Made by a program: the position numbers and the translations under genes. From Bacillota bacterium (GTDB lineage Bacteria > Bacillota > Sulfobacillia > JAJZYS01 > JAJYTV01), in contig JAJYSJ010000012.1 in assembly GCA_021793645.1 (NCBI GenBank), positions 25,755 through 89,754 of the forward strand: 64,000 nucleotides of DNA. The letters are read 5' to 3'. Below the pieces are notes generated by a model, which did not search any database, had not been told where the DNA came from, and saw nothing but the letters and a program-made list of their open reading frames with translations. Below are positions 16,916-25,681 of the stretch, piece after piece. Numbering within the stretch: position 1 is the first letter of the stretch; the number at the start of each line of letters is the position of its first letter.

Positions 16916-18361
16916 GTGATCGGGGCCTTACCTCCGGCTGATCGCACGAGCCGCGCCGACGCCTTGCCGGAGCGCCTGTCCTGCGACGTGCTGGTGGTCG
17001 GCGGCGGCCACGCCGCACTGTGCGCAGCGCTGTCCGCAAGCGCCCGCGGCGCGGACGTGCTCATCGCGGAGCGAGCCCCCGCATTCTTTCGCGGAGGCAA
17101 CAGCAGGCATACGCGCGACGTCCGCTGCTTGCACGATGCAGCCAGCCCGTACACCTCCGGAGCGTACGGTGAGGAGGAGTTTCTCGGCGATCTCGCGCGG
17201 GTGAGCGGCCAGGGGATCAACGAGAGGCTGGCTCGCCTGACGATCGCTGCGTCCGCGCAGTTGCCGGGTTGGATGGCGGCACACGGCGTGATCTGGCAGA
17301 AACCGCTGCGCGGCACGCTGCACCTGTCGCAGACCAACGTGTTCATGCTGGGCGGCGGACGCGCGATGCTCAACGCGTACTACGCTGGGGCGCAGGCAGC
17401 CGGCGTGCGGACCCTCTACGAGGCGAACGTGCATGACTTCTCGATCACTCCGGAAGGTCGCTTCGGCGGCGCCACGGTGACCGTCGCAGGCGTGGACCAC
17501 AGGGTGGAGGCCAAGGCGGCTGTCGTATCCTCCGGGGGCTTCGAGGCCAACCTCCGTTGGCTGGGCCAATACTGGGGAGACGCGGTCGAGCGATTCGTGG
17601 TTCGCGGATCTCCCTACAACACCGGCGAGCTGCTCGCCGAGCTATTGGAGCAGGGGGCAAGGCCGATCGGCGATCCGCGGCAGTTCCATGCAGTGGCTGT
17701 CGACGGACGCGCCCCCACGTTCGACGGCGGCATCGTGACGCGGCTCGACAGCGTGCCCTTCGGCATCGTGGTGAACACCGACGGAGAACGCTTCTACGAC
17801 GAGGGAGAAGACTTCTGGCCCAAGAGATACGCGATCTGGGGCGGATTGATCGCTCGCCAGAAAGGCCAGACCGCATATTCAATCATCGACAGCAAGGCGC
17901 TCGTGCACTTCCTGCCGTCCGTGTTCCCACCCATCCAAGCGCCTTCCGTCCAGGAGCTCGCACAACGCCTCGGCGTGGATCCCGCAGCGGTCGCCTCGAC
18001 GGTGGCTCGCTTCAACGCGTCCGTCCGCAAGGGTGCGTTCGACCCCGCGGCGTTGGACGACTGTTGCACGGCAGGCCTCGCGCCGCCCAAGAGCCACTGG
18101 GCGAGGCCCATCGATACGCCGCCTTACTATGGTTATCCGCTCCGGCCAGGCATCACCTTCACCTACATGGGCGTGGAGGTCGACCAGTCCGCCCGCGTGC
18201 AGTTGGCGAGTGGCAGATCGGCGGAGAACATCTTCGCCGCGGGCGAGATCATGAGTGGGAATATCCTCAAGGAGGGTTATCTCGCCGGCTTCGGGCTGAC
18301 CATCGGCGGGGTGTTCGGACGCATCGCCGGAGAAGGAGCAGCGGACTATGCCCTCGCTTGA
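16916..18361 (+). CDS. tcuA: FAD-dependent tricarballylate dehydrogenase (TcuA)
   Basis: A flavoprotein of the FAD_binding_2/succinate-dehydrogenase-like superfamily. The ADP-binding GxGxxG-type motif reads VLVVGGGHAALCAALSAS. A C-terminal FAD motif lies in ENIFAAGEIMSGNILKEG. Length and the downstream Fe-S/membrane partner match TcuA, which oxidises tricarballylate to aconitate and passes electrons to TcuB. The N-terminus is uncertain: GTG 16916 has AAGG eight bases upstream and leaves a short leader before the dinucleotide-binding fold. The stop overlaps the tcuB start by 14 bases. Confidence 0.85.
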   Translation: MIGALPPADRTSRADALPERLSCDVLVVGGGHAALCAALSASARGADVLIAERAPAFFRGGNSRHTRDVRCLHDAASPYTSGAYGEEEFLGDLARVSGQGINERLARLTIAASAQLPGWMAAHGVIWQKPLRGTLHLSQTNVFMLGGGRAMLNAYYAGAQAAGVRTLYEANVHDFSITPEGRFGGATVTVAGVDHRVEAKAAVVSSGGFEANLRWLGQYWGDAVERFVVRGSPYNTGELLAELLEQGARPIGDPRQFHAVAVDGRAPTFDGGIVTRLDSVPFGIVVNTDGERFYDEGEDFWPKRYAIWGGLIARQKGQTAYSIIDSKALVHFLPSVFPPIQAPSVQELAQRLGVDPAAVASTVARFNASVRKGAFDPAALDDCCTAGLAPPKSHWARPIDTPPYYGYPLRPGITFTYMGVEVDQSARVQLASGRSAENIFAAGEIMSGNILKEGYLAGFGLTIGGVFGRIAGEGAADYALA

Positions 18362-19442
18362 CCTGTTCGAGGATACCGCACGGCAGTTGACCGTCTGCAA
18401 CGCCTGCCGTTACTGCGAAGGGTACTGCGCCGTGTTTCCCGCGATCGAGTCACGGCGCACCTTCGAACCGTCGGACATCCAGTACATCGCGAACCTTTGC
18501 CACGACTGCCGGGACTGCTTGTACGCGTGCCAGTACGCGCCCCCACACGAGTTCGCGATCAATATTCCCAGCACCTTAGCGCAGGTTCGTGAGGCCACCT
18601 ACGAGCAGCATCGATGGCCGCAGCAACTCGGCCCATTGGCAGGTGGCGTGCGCCCCCTGCTCCTCCTCTCTGCCGGTGCGCTGATGCTCGGGATGGCAGC
18701 GGTGGCGGCGCTCGAGGGAGTGCATGCCCTGGTGTCGGCGCACACGGCGCCGGGCGCCTTCTACAGCGTCATTCCGGCGGCCCTCATGGAGCTTCTGTTC
18801 ATCGCGCTGGGCCTGCTCTGGATAGCGGCCTGGGGCCGCTCGGCCACGAGCTTTTGGCGCTCTACCGCGGCCCGCTCGGCGCGCGCCTCGCTGCCCGCCG
18901 TACTGCGGGCGGCCGGCGACGCGCTGACGCTCACCTATCTGGGCGGCGGCGGGCAGGGCTGCACATACCCCGAGGAGTCCTTCTCCAAGACCCGACGCTG
19001 GCTGCACCATCTGGTCTTCTACGGCTTCCTCCTGGACCTCGCATCGACATCCCTGGCAGCGGTCTACGACCATCTGCTCAACCTGCCCGCGCCATATCCG
19101 CTCTGGAGCCCCGTCGTCGTGCTCGGCACCATCGGCGGCATTGGGATAGTCATCGGTGCCACGGGGCTGCTTGTGCAGAAGGCACGCTCCGACCGCAGCG
19201 CGGCTCACCTCACGATGCTTCGCATGGACGTGGCATTCCTTGCCGCGCTGCTACTGGTAGCCACGTCAGGCATCCTGCTGCTAGGTCTGCGCGGCACCGC
19301 AGCCATGGGAGCCCTCCTCGTGCTACACCTCAGCACGGTGCTGGCCTTCTTCCTGACTGCACCGTATGGGAAATTCGTTCACCTCGTCTACCGCTACACG
19401 GCCTTGGTGCGCTTCGCGGCGGAACAGAGGAACCAGTCCTAA
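18348..19442 (+). CDS. tcuB: TcuB/CitB-type Fe-S membrane electron carrier
   Basis: A 364-residue protein. The N-terminus has two cysteine clusters for Fe-S centres (VCNACRYCEGYC and LCHDCRDCLYAC). Six or so membrane segments follow, starting near RPLLLLSAGALMLG, with histidines that could bind haem (LHHLVFYGF, LLVLHLSTV). TcuB reoxidises the FAD of TcuA and hands electrons to the quinone pool. ATG 18348 lies inside the tcuA end, indicating translational coupling. This ends the tricarboxylate cluster; nothing of it continues to the right. Confidence 0.85.
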   Translation: MPSLDLFEDTARQLTVCNACRYCEGYCAVFPAIESRRTFEPSDIQYIANLCHDCRDCLYACQYAPPHEFAINIPSTLAQVREATYEQHRWPQQLGPLAGGVRPLLLLSAGALMLGMAAVAALEGVHALVSAHTAPGAFYSVIPAALMELLFIALGLLWIAAWGRSATSFWRSTAARSARASLPAVLRAAGDALTLTYLGGGGQGCTYPEESFSKTRRWLHHLVFYGFLLDLASTSLAAVYDHLLNLPAPYPLWSPVVVLGTIGGIGIVIGATGLLVQKARSDRSAAHLTMLRMDVAFLAALLLVATSGILLLGLRGTAAMGALLVLHLSTVLAFFLTAPYGKFVHLVYRYTALVRFAAEQRNQS

Positions 19443-19911
19443 GCAGTGCCCCTGAGAGGGCGACGCAACGCTCTAGGTTGATTCTCTAGCCATACGCCAA
19501 ACACGACAGCACGGTTAGGTGGCAGCCGTGGTGTACCGGGATGGCGCGAGCTACGTTGCCTGGGAGGCGGCATCGGGCGAGTAGTGGTCGTGGGACCACG
19601 AGGAAGATGAAGATGGCTCTACTCGCGGCTACCCCGCGCAGTTGTCTTTACTGGTCAGGCTGTCCTGGACTCCCTGGCTCGTCCACCGCGCAGTGGTCGG
19701 TATGCGTCCCATGGTTGGCCGTTGTACTCGCTCGTGAAACACAGATGGGGCAACGACTCTGATGCTCGGCGGAATGATGAGATTACCTACATGGCGCAGG
19801 GAGTTATCCTCCGCGCCTTGTCAATCAAGGAACTGGGAGAGACCTTCTCGACCTTGCCAGTGTCTACCCAGACGGTTGTGGCAATCTCCATGAAGATGTC
19901 ACGCTTGGGCG
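19443..19911. other. Non-coding stretch left of the IS remnant
   Basis: About 470 bases with no convincing gene. It probably contains the eroded 5' part of the IS110-type element that is recognisable from 19912, but I could not see its N-terminal DEDD domain. Confidence 0.35.
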
Positions 19912-20439
19912 GTGGAAGAGGCCGAAGCCATCAACGCAGAGATCCTCGCGCTGCTGAAAGACGACAACTCGTTCCAGACCCTGCTCAGCCTTCAAGGCGT
20001 GGGTCCGCTCACTGCGGGACCATCTGGTCCTCCATCGGTGACCCCATCGCTTCTCGACGAGGAAGCAGATCTTAGATACGCCGGCTTCGACGCTACAGTC
20101 TTTTAGTCCGGTCAGAAGAACCAAAACGGTCATATCAGCCGGCATCGCCCCCCGCTCCTGCGAAAGTGTCTCGTGGAGGCAGTCGGTTCAGCAATCCGCT
20201 CCGGCAAGGGGCCCTCATTCGAGTACTACCAGCGACACAGGCCGCTTTGTGGCCATAGAGGCGGTCGTAGCTACCGCTCGCAAGCTGCTCATCACCGCGT
20301 GGGTGCTCTCATGAAGGAAAAGCGGCCGGCCAAGGAAGTCGATCAGAAGAAGTATCGTGACAAGCGTAAGCGTGTAGACCGCCAGGCAAGATCGTACCCC
20401 AGGGCGATGGAGTGGGGTCAGCTTACGGCAGCTGCTTGA
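19912..20439 (+). mobile_element. Decayed IS110-family transposase
   Basis: The C-terminal transposase_20 half is recognisable: FQTLLSLQGVGPLTA (helix-hairpin-helix), YAGFDATVF, then HRPPLLRKCLVEAVGSAI and QAAHHRVGALMKEKRP. An in-frame TAG at 20104 stands where relatives have Gln (VFQSGQKN). An internal deletion removes part of the segment after GVGPLTA. The N-terminal catalytic domain is missing, so the element is dead. It sits just outside the tRNA-Cys island, at the edge of the accessory region. Confidence 0.75.
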
Positions 20440-20543
20440 CACGCCGAAGGATGCCGCTTAGAGGTGCCCCTTCTACCAAGGCTTGACCGCCGCCACCATA
20501 AGTGGCTGCCTTAGCAGAAACTGACAGCCATCGACTAAGGCTC

Positions 20544-21827
20544 TTACGTTGCACTGCTCTCGTCGAATGATATCGCGCCCAGTTCCTTAGGCATTCCAAA
20601 CCCGATGGTAATACTGGCCATGCAAAGCGCCCCACTGACCAGGAAGACCCAAGACAACGGCATTATACTGGCAACGATGCCTGCTAGTAACGCGCCCAAG
20701 GGCATCAACATATAGTTAAGAGCGACAACCGGAGCTATGACACGACCCAAATGGCTCTCAGGTACGGTACTCTGCAACATTGTGGCCCCTATCGTGTTTA
20801 GTACAGAGAACACAACCCCAAGGCAGGCCATGACCAGCAAGTCCGGTACCAACGCATGCAACACTGACAACGCCATTAAGAGAATGCCCTCAAGTGCGAT
20901 CCCAAGAAGGAAACTGCTCCGATGAGGTACCTTGGAGGCAACTGCAGCAGCCACGATGCCCCCTACCATCGAGCCGATCACCAACGCGACCCCGAACAAC
21001 CCATAGGCGAAAGCGCCCAGGTGCAAGACCTGCCTAACCCATGCCACCTGAAGAACAGACAAAGGTTGGAGAAAGAAGTTTGCAACCGCCCCGACCGCGA
21101 TGACCCGTTTTAGGAATCCACTGCGGAATATTAGTCTATATCCACTCATAAGATCATCCCACAATCCATGGACGAGTTCTCTTGTGTTCTTCTTCGACTC
21201 AGCGGAGGTTTCACCCCCGACCTTCTTGGATCGTGGGAGGAACAACAGGCTTATCACGGATACGCCAAAACTCAGCCCATTCGCTACAAACAACAGCACG
21301 GGTCCGATGAACCCGAGAATCGCGCCACCCAACCCCTGCCCAATCAACTGCGCAGCAGACGAAATACTAGTATTGACCCCATTCACTTCACCTAATTGAT
21401 CCCTGCCCACAAGCCCAGGCAGCAGGCCGAGTTCAGCAGGCATAAAAAAGGCGCCCACGGCTTCGATGCACAAGACAATGCCCAAGACGGCTCCTAACGG
21501 CAGTCCCCGCAAGATGGCAAGTAGGGCCAACAGGAGCGCGAGCACGGCTCGAATCAAGTCCGATACAATCATGGTGTTCCTTCGATCCCAACGGTCGACA
21601 AATACGCCGGAAACGAGCCCAGCAGCCATGGCGAGGCTAGTCGCCATCCCGACAAGTCCCAAGGCAACTCGGCTATGTGTAGCGGACAAAACGTACCAAT
21701 ATAATGCGATACTAAAAACATTATCGCCGATCGTTGAAACAAACTGTCCGGTCAGTAGGATTGCAATGTATCGATTACGCAGCACATTTAGCACCCGCAC
21801 GCTTGTTGCCACCACTTTCTTCCTCAA
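20544..21827 (-). CDS. MFS drug exporter (MFS_3, enterobactin/macrolide exporter-like)
   Basis: About 427 residues and 12 membrane helices. It begins LRNRYIAILLTGQFVSTIGDN and carries the A-motif-like FVDRWDRRNTMIVSDLIRA. This branch contains macrolide, tetracycline-like and siderophore exporters. Base composition is clearly lower in GC than the flanking core genes and AT-ending codons are frequent, suggesting acquisition. It has no operon partner. A large hairpin (21851-21904) lies between its start and upstream DNA and might regulate it. Confidence 0.8.
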   Translation of the reverse strand: MRKKVVATSVRVLNVLRNRYIAILLTGQFVSTIGDNVFSIALYWYVLSATHSRVALGLVGMATSLAMAAGLVSGVFVDRWDRRNTMIVSDLIRAVLALLLALLAILRGLPLGAVLGIVLCIEAVGAFFMPAELGLLPGLVGRDQLGEVNGVNTSISSAAQLIGQGLGGAILGFIGPVLLFVANGLSFGVSVISLLFLPRSKKVGGETSAESKKNTRELVHGLWDDLMSGYRLIFRSGFLKRVIAVGAVANFFLQPLSVLQVAWVRQVLHLGAFAYGLFGVALVIGSMVGGIVAAAVASKVPHRSSFLLGIALEGILLMALSVLHALVPDLLVMACLGVVFSVLNTIGATMLQSTVPESHLGRVIAPVVALNYMLMPLGALLAGIVASIMPLSWVFLVSGALCMASITIGFGMPKELGAISFDESSAT

Positions 21828-21850
21828 TCAACCGTCTATTCGACGGCAGG

Positions 21851-21904
21851 CGCTGAGGGAGCAGGGGATACAGGGGATACAGGGGACTCCCTGCCCCCTC
21901 AGCG
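21851..21904. repeat. Hairpin with tandem GGGATACAG units upstream of the MFS gene
   Basis: CGCTGAGGG and CCCTCAGCG close a 54-base structure. Inside are tandem AGGGGATAC units and a second possible hairpin (CAGGG...CCCTG). It lies 24 bases before the exporter start, where an attenuator would be expected. Confidence 0.5.
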
Positions 21905-22244
21905 ACCTTTGCTCTCGCATAACTCGGAATCTATGTTTGGCTATTTTGTCAGTTTTGTCCACTCCATCTGGTATTCCTTCTTGTCACATGAACCTTTCAT
22001 GGTGGACACGCGTGTCGGGCCCACCGTAAGACGCGGCCAATGGTCTATCATCCTGGAGCCACACGTGGCGACTGGTGCAACCACTGAGATGTCTGCCACC
22101 ATGCTCGGCAGATCAATGTCGTCATCTCTACGAAGCGTAGCGATACCCGATAGCCGATTGCCTACAGAGCCGCCTACTTAGGCTTAGCCGACACATCCCA
22201 ACACGCAAACTCTATCTCTTCCCGCGGTCCGGCCCTTAAACGGC

Positions 22245-22288
22245 CCCAAAAACGCCTCAACCCCCGGATACCCTCCGGGGGTTGAGGC
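22245..22288 (-). terminator. Rho-independent terminator of the tRNA-Cys/Val unit
   Basis: A perfect 15-bp stem (22254-22268 with 22274-22288) with a 5-base loop is followed on the minus strand by GTTTTTGGGG. It lies ~35 bases beyond tRNA-Val(GAC) and ends that transcript. Confidence 0.85.
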
Positions 22289-22322
22289 TCGGCTTGAAAA
22301 GCGCTCTGAAACCGAGAATTTA

Positions 22323-22399
22323 TGGTGGGCGATGAGGGACTCGAACCCCCGACCTCATGCATGTCAAGCATGCGCTCTAACCAACTGAGCTAACCGCCC
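22323..22399 (-). tRNA. tRNA-Val (GAC)
   Basis: A 77-nt cloverleaf with encoded CCA. The acceptor GGGCGGT pairs with ATCGCCC, the anticodon arm is CATGC-TTGACAT-GCATG (anticodon GAC), and the T-loop is GTTCGAGTC. It is the last gene of the ancestral tRNA cluster and is now separated from that operon's promoter by the island. Confidence 0.95.
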
Positions 22400-22407
22400 G
22401 AAACCTG

Positions 22408-22481
22408 TGGAGGCGACGCCCGGATTCGAACCGGGGGTAAAGGATTTGCAGTCCTCTGCCTTACCACTTGGCTACGTCGCC
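22408..22481 (-). tRNA. tRNA-Cys (GCA), reconstituted at the island boundary
   Basis: A 74-nt cloverleaf with CCA. The acceptor GGCGACG pairs with CGTCGCC and the anticodon loop is CTGCAAA (GCA). The 5' half (22445-22481) is identical to a fragment at 31674-31710 that sits in register with the upstream tRNA operon. So the 3' half here is chromosomal, while the 5' half and promoter region were supplied by the integrated element. Confidence 0.95.
22445..22481. repeat. Left attachment repeat (5' half of tRNA-Cys)
   Basis: A 37-bp sequence identical to 31674-31710 in the same orientation, from the anticodon loop to the 5' end of the tRNA. It is the expected product of site-specific integration. 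Confidence 0.9.
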
Positions 22482-23265
22482 AAAACTCGTCTAAAATCCG
22501 AACGTCATCGCCGAAAAGCTGCACAACGTTCGCATTTCGACCCGAAACACTCTTGCCCTGCGATCCACTGGAACTCTCGCCGCAACGCGGTGAGGGTTCC
22601 TTTGTCGTTTAAGTCCGCGCTCTCGTCCCGACGGCGAAATGTTCGCGTTTCGGCGGGCAGGACGGACGCCAAACTCACCCGCGTCGCCAAAACATAGTAC
22701 CTTGAGCCGCACTGCCTCGTCAAGTCGCGTTCAGCGCAGGCTCGACCAACGAACTCAACGGTAAACGAGTGTCCATCACGTCCACAGCATCCACTCACGT
22801 CCATCCTGTCTATGTCAGTCCAGGGGCTCGTGCATGCAAACTTGCATGCAAATCCGTTGCGCATGCTCGGCACGCCGGTGGAAAAGGGCTATGCAGCCAC
22901 GTTTCATCCGCTTGCTTCTGAAGAGGGGGAAAGGACAATGTGTCCTCTGCCCATTTGTGGGCGGGTGACCGTCTCTTGACCACGACTTCATCGACGCGAC
23001 ACCCGGCGCAGCGGCGGTACGTCGCCGGTCTGCGCAAGACAACGCCGGGCGTGCGCGACGTCCTCCTACCTGCTCAGTCCGCGCCGACTACGCCTCATCC
23101 GCCGACAGACGTACACAGCACACCGCCGACACCCACAAGTGGACCCTTAGGGCGCGCAAAGTCCACAACATCGGAAGTCGGTCTTATCTCTTGAACGCCT
23201 GAGGGCAGGACAACAGGGCTGGTATTGTAATCCTCGTAGACCGACCGAAACTGGGCGCCAAGAAA
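22482..23265. other. Left end of the island, no gene assigned
   Basis: About 780 bases with no convincing CDS. It must hold whatever promoter now drives tRNA-Cys and tRNA-Val(GAC). On the minus strand just before the tRNA I see only a weak -10-like ATTTTAGA near 22492. The arm repeat at 22826-22855 is the one clear feature. Confidence 0.4.
22826..22855. repeat. Left arm-type repeat (two TGCATGCAAA units)
   Basis: Two direct TGCATGCAAA units separated by CT, within a 30-bp block. The block recurs at 31564-31593 near the other end with two mismatches in the spacer. Paired short repeats inside both ends of an integrated element are typical integrase or excisionase arm sites. Confidence 0.6.
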
Positions 23266-23562
23266 TTAGGCGTCCCGCGACGCAAGACGCGCTCGTAGAG
23301 CGTCATTTTGCACTTGCTGCTGCCAAAGTGCGAATGGCGTTGTCCTGCCACTACCGCTGACCACGTCGACTACAGGGGCGCAGATTCCTCTGAAGGCGTA
23401 CTTGTCGCCCCCCAACATGGTCGTCACCCGGACGGCGGCGTTGCGTCGAAATAGTTGTACTGCCCGAATCCATGCCGCGGGTACATGAAGTTTAGCGCCG
23501 CAGAGTGCCTGACTTTGATGGGTGTACGGCTTCGGTTCATCCTTTGTCGGTGTCCCGCGCAA
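23266..23562 (-). CDS. Possible small protein, unknown
   Basis: An open frame of 98 codons ending FALWQQQVQNDALRARLASRDA. The central part (VPAAWIRAVQLFRRNAAVRV) has protein-like composition, but no family is recognised and no good ribosome site is seen. It may be the eroded end of a larger gene. Confidence 0.25.
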   Translation of the reverse strand: MRGTPTKDEPKPYTHQSQALCGAKLHVPAAWIRAVQLFRRNAAVRVTTMLGGDKYAFRGICAPVVDVVSGSGRTTPFALWQQQVQNDALRARLASRDA

Positions 23563-23643
23563 GTTGGACAGCAGTCAGAGCGCCAGCGACGCTGACGAAA
23601 GAAGACAAATGCCCGCACCGGTTGTTCTCCGCCGCGCATCGCA

Positions 23644-24600
23644 TTAGAGCTGATATACCCTCACAAAGAATGCCATAGTGTCGCTAATGAAAGAACAACA
23701 CACAAATACGTACTCTAGACCAGTCGATGGTCGTATAGACCAGCTGTGACGAATTACCGGATCGGTCCCATGGTCGGCACCGTTTCGGACATGGCCCAAA
23801 TAGCGACCGATTGCATCGATTTTTGGCGGCAAGCCCGAAGTAGAGGCTTTGAATTTGTCGAGTAACGCATTTATACCAGTAGCACCTGTTATAGTCACTC
23901 CATGTGCAACGGCAAGCCACTGCAGATAGGATTCCAGAGCATTACCCGCATCAGTAACAGCTCCGCCGCCGTCACTCCTCACCGCCTTCAAGAAGGCATG
24001 GGCTAAGGGCAGGATCACAGAGGTCCGGGGAACCGAACGGGCATAGTCGTATCCGATCTGATCGGTCACTCTTCGCTCAGCAGTGACAAGGTTCGAAACC
24101 GACGCAGCCAATGCCGCCAAAGCGTTATCTGCTGGTTCACCTGGATCGTACTCTCCGGCGCCCCGTGTCACGAGCGCCTGGCTGTACAAGCCTAAGCTCA
24201 GCAGAGTGTCCTTCACCTCGTCGGGGTGATAGGACAGCCTGAGCCAAGCCTTGACTTGGGAAGCCGCCAAGGTAGCATCCTGAGTTGCAAGAAGGCGACT
24301 GCAAAAGAGATAGTAAGGTTCGTAGAGTTCCAGTAGAATCCGGAGGACTGTAGCTTTTACTTGTTGTTGCGGCGTACTGAGAAATCGGCATAGTGGGCTC
24401 GCAGCCTTATATTGAGATGGTGCCACTTTCGCTAGAAAGCCGAGGTCGGCAGCCAACTCCAAAGCCTTTTGCGCTCGTCTTCGCGGCAGGTTCGTAAAAC
24501 GAGTAACAAACTCATCGGTCGCAGGTGCAGTTTGGCTATGTGCAATTACAGCTTCGATAACAGATATGACCTGTTCGGCTGTTGCAGGGGAAAACGCCAC
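23644..24600 (-). CDS. Winged-helix protein with C-terminal HEPN-like RNase motif
   Basis: 318 residues. Residues ~1-65 look like a winged helix (LPRRRAQKALELAADLGFLAKV). A helical middle follows. The C-terminal ~90 residues contain LESYLQWLAVAHGV and IGRYLGHVRNGADHGTDPV. RNGADH fits the Rx4H catalytic signature of HEPN ribonucleases, and a basic residue plus 'RNxxxHG' is also typical of Abi_C domains. It begins 12 bases after the upstream gene 24612-25316, so the two form an operon. I infer a toxin-like effector paired with the upstream protein; no exact family is recognised. Confidence 0.6.
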   Translation of the reverse strand: MAFSPATAEQVISVIEAVIAHSQTAPATDEFVTRFTNLPRRRAQKALELAADLGFLAKVAPSQYKAASPLCRFLSTPQQQVKATVLRILLELYEPYYLFCSRLLATQDATLAASQVKAWLRLSYHPDEVKDTLLSLGLYSQALVTRGAGEYDPGEPADNALAALAASVSNLVTAERRVTDQIGYDYARSVPRTSVILPLAHAFLKAVRSDGGGAVTDAGNALESYLQWLAVAHGVTITGATGINALLDKFKASTSGLPPKIDAIGRYLGHVRNGADHGTDPVIRHSWSIRPSTGLEYVFVCCSFISDTMAFFVRVYQL

Positions 24601-24611
24601 AGTCCCTTCAC

Positions 24612-25316
24612 CTACTCCGCATTCGAAGAGGAAGCGCGCAACGAAGACATGAGCGATTTTAGCGCTGGACCTAGATCCTTAAGCTCTTGGACGGTGCACG
24701 TGACCTGAACCTGAACGATAAGTCCGAGTCCTTCTTGCAATCCCGTACCCAGCCTCGCTCCGACTACTGAGTGTTTCACAGCCAGGGGTTCAACGCTTGC
24801 AGATGGACCAGGTTGGGGCATTTCCGACGCAACCACGTACTTACCGTCAGCATCAGTGAGCAGGTGTGCAGCGAGCATGATGTCGATCACTGTCCCGGCG
24901 CCCGTGACTACGACTGCAGTCTTCGACTGACCTGCCGTATAGGCTACATGTGACAGAAGAGTGGAATGATCCATGCCATTTCGAATCCGAACAGCAGACA
25001 ACAGTTTAGAAATGAAGTCGTTTTCCCTAAGGATCTCCTGCCAGCTGCTCGCTATCTCATCCACCAAGTTGTGCTCAAGAGCCATCGACAGGCTCCTACC
25101 GCTTGGAGTGATCTGCTTCTTCTTTCCGCTTTGAATTATCCCCGCTTCCACCAGGAAGCCGTTGTTGCGACTTACGGCTGTTGGGTGCATTCCGGTTCTC
25201 TTCGCGATGTCGTCTGGGCTCAGAGGATCGGATGATGTCCCATAAGCCCTTACGACTTTTACCAATTCGGAATACGACGATCCTGGCAGGTGATACTTCT
25301 CGTCAGACATTGACAC
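24612..25316 (-). CDS. Winged-helix protein, first gene of the HEPN pair
   Basis: 234 residues. The N-terminus carries a clear winged helix (SPDDIAKRTGMHPTAVSRNNGFLVEAGII, then a wing with GKKKQITPSGRS). The middle has AVRIRNGMDHSTLLSHVAY, which also fits Rx4H. The C-terminal half reads GAGTVIDIMLAAHLLTD and ends with a beta/helical segment (LGLIVQVQVTC). It is separated by only 12 bases from the HEPN protein. It may be a DNA- or nucleotide-sensing regulator, an antitoxin, or a second HEPN subunit. Base composition is lower in GC than the core. Confidence 0.55.
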   Translation of the reverse strand: MSMSDEKYHLPGSSYSELVKVVRAYGTSSDPLSPDDIAKRTGMHPTAVSRNNGFLVEAGIIQSGKKKQITPSGRSLSMALEHNLVDEIASSWQEILRENDFISKLLSAVRIRNGMDHSTLLSHVAYTAGQSKTAVVVTGAGTVIDIMLAAHLLTDADGKYVVASEMPQPGPSASVEPLAVKHSVVGARLGTGLQEGLGLIVQVQVTCTVQELKDLGPALKSLMSSLRASSSNAE

Positions 25317-25681
25317 CGCGCCCTCCTATCGCCCAGCGCTGGTATATTTCGCCCTTATCTGCCAAGGACCTCTTCCCTCGGCATGTGCTCGTGTGTCAAG
25401 CAAACTTCGTCTTTCTTGCTCCACAAGCTCCCATGGGCGAGCAGAAGCGAGTTCGGTCAAATGCCGGATCTCCCGAAAGTTCAGAGCGATGCACTTCGAC
25501 AATCCTTGCGATTGTCCGATCTGTTTGTGCGACCCTGACTATCGAAGAGGGGCACACCGTGTCACTGCACCGGGCGTAAAGAAAGCGCCTCAGAAGAGAC
25601 CTTTCCCCGACGAGGTGAGATCCTCTAAGACGACCCACGTCAGCCTTCCGCACGTGGATTGGCGGGAACTCCATGGCGGCA
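25317..25681. other. Intergenic region between the HEPN pair and the AbiJ gene
   Basis: No supported gene. It should contain the promoter of the wHTH/HEPN pair at its left end and the 3' end of the AbiJ transcript at its right. Confidence 0.4.

Noticed and set aside
22810..23042. Open frames crossing the left arm repeat as an integrase C-terminus
   Set aside because: The Arg-His-Tyr pattern of tyrosine recombinases is absent; the frame exists because the repeats encode ICMQVCMHE by chance.
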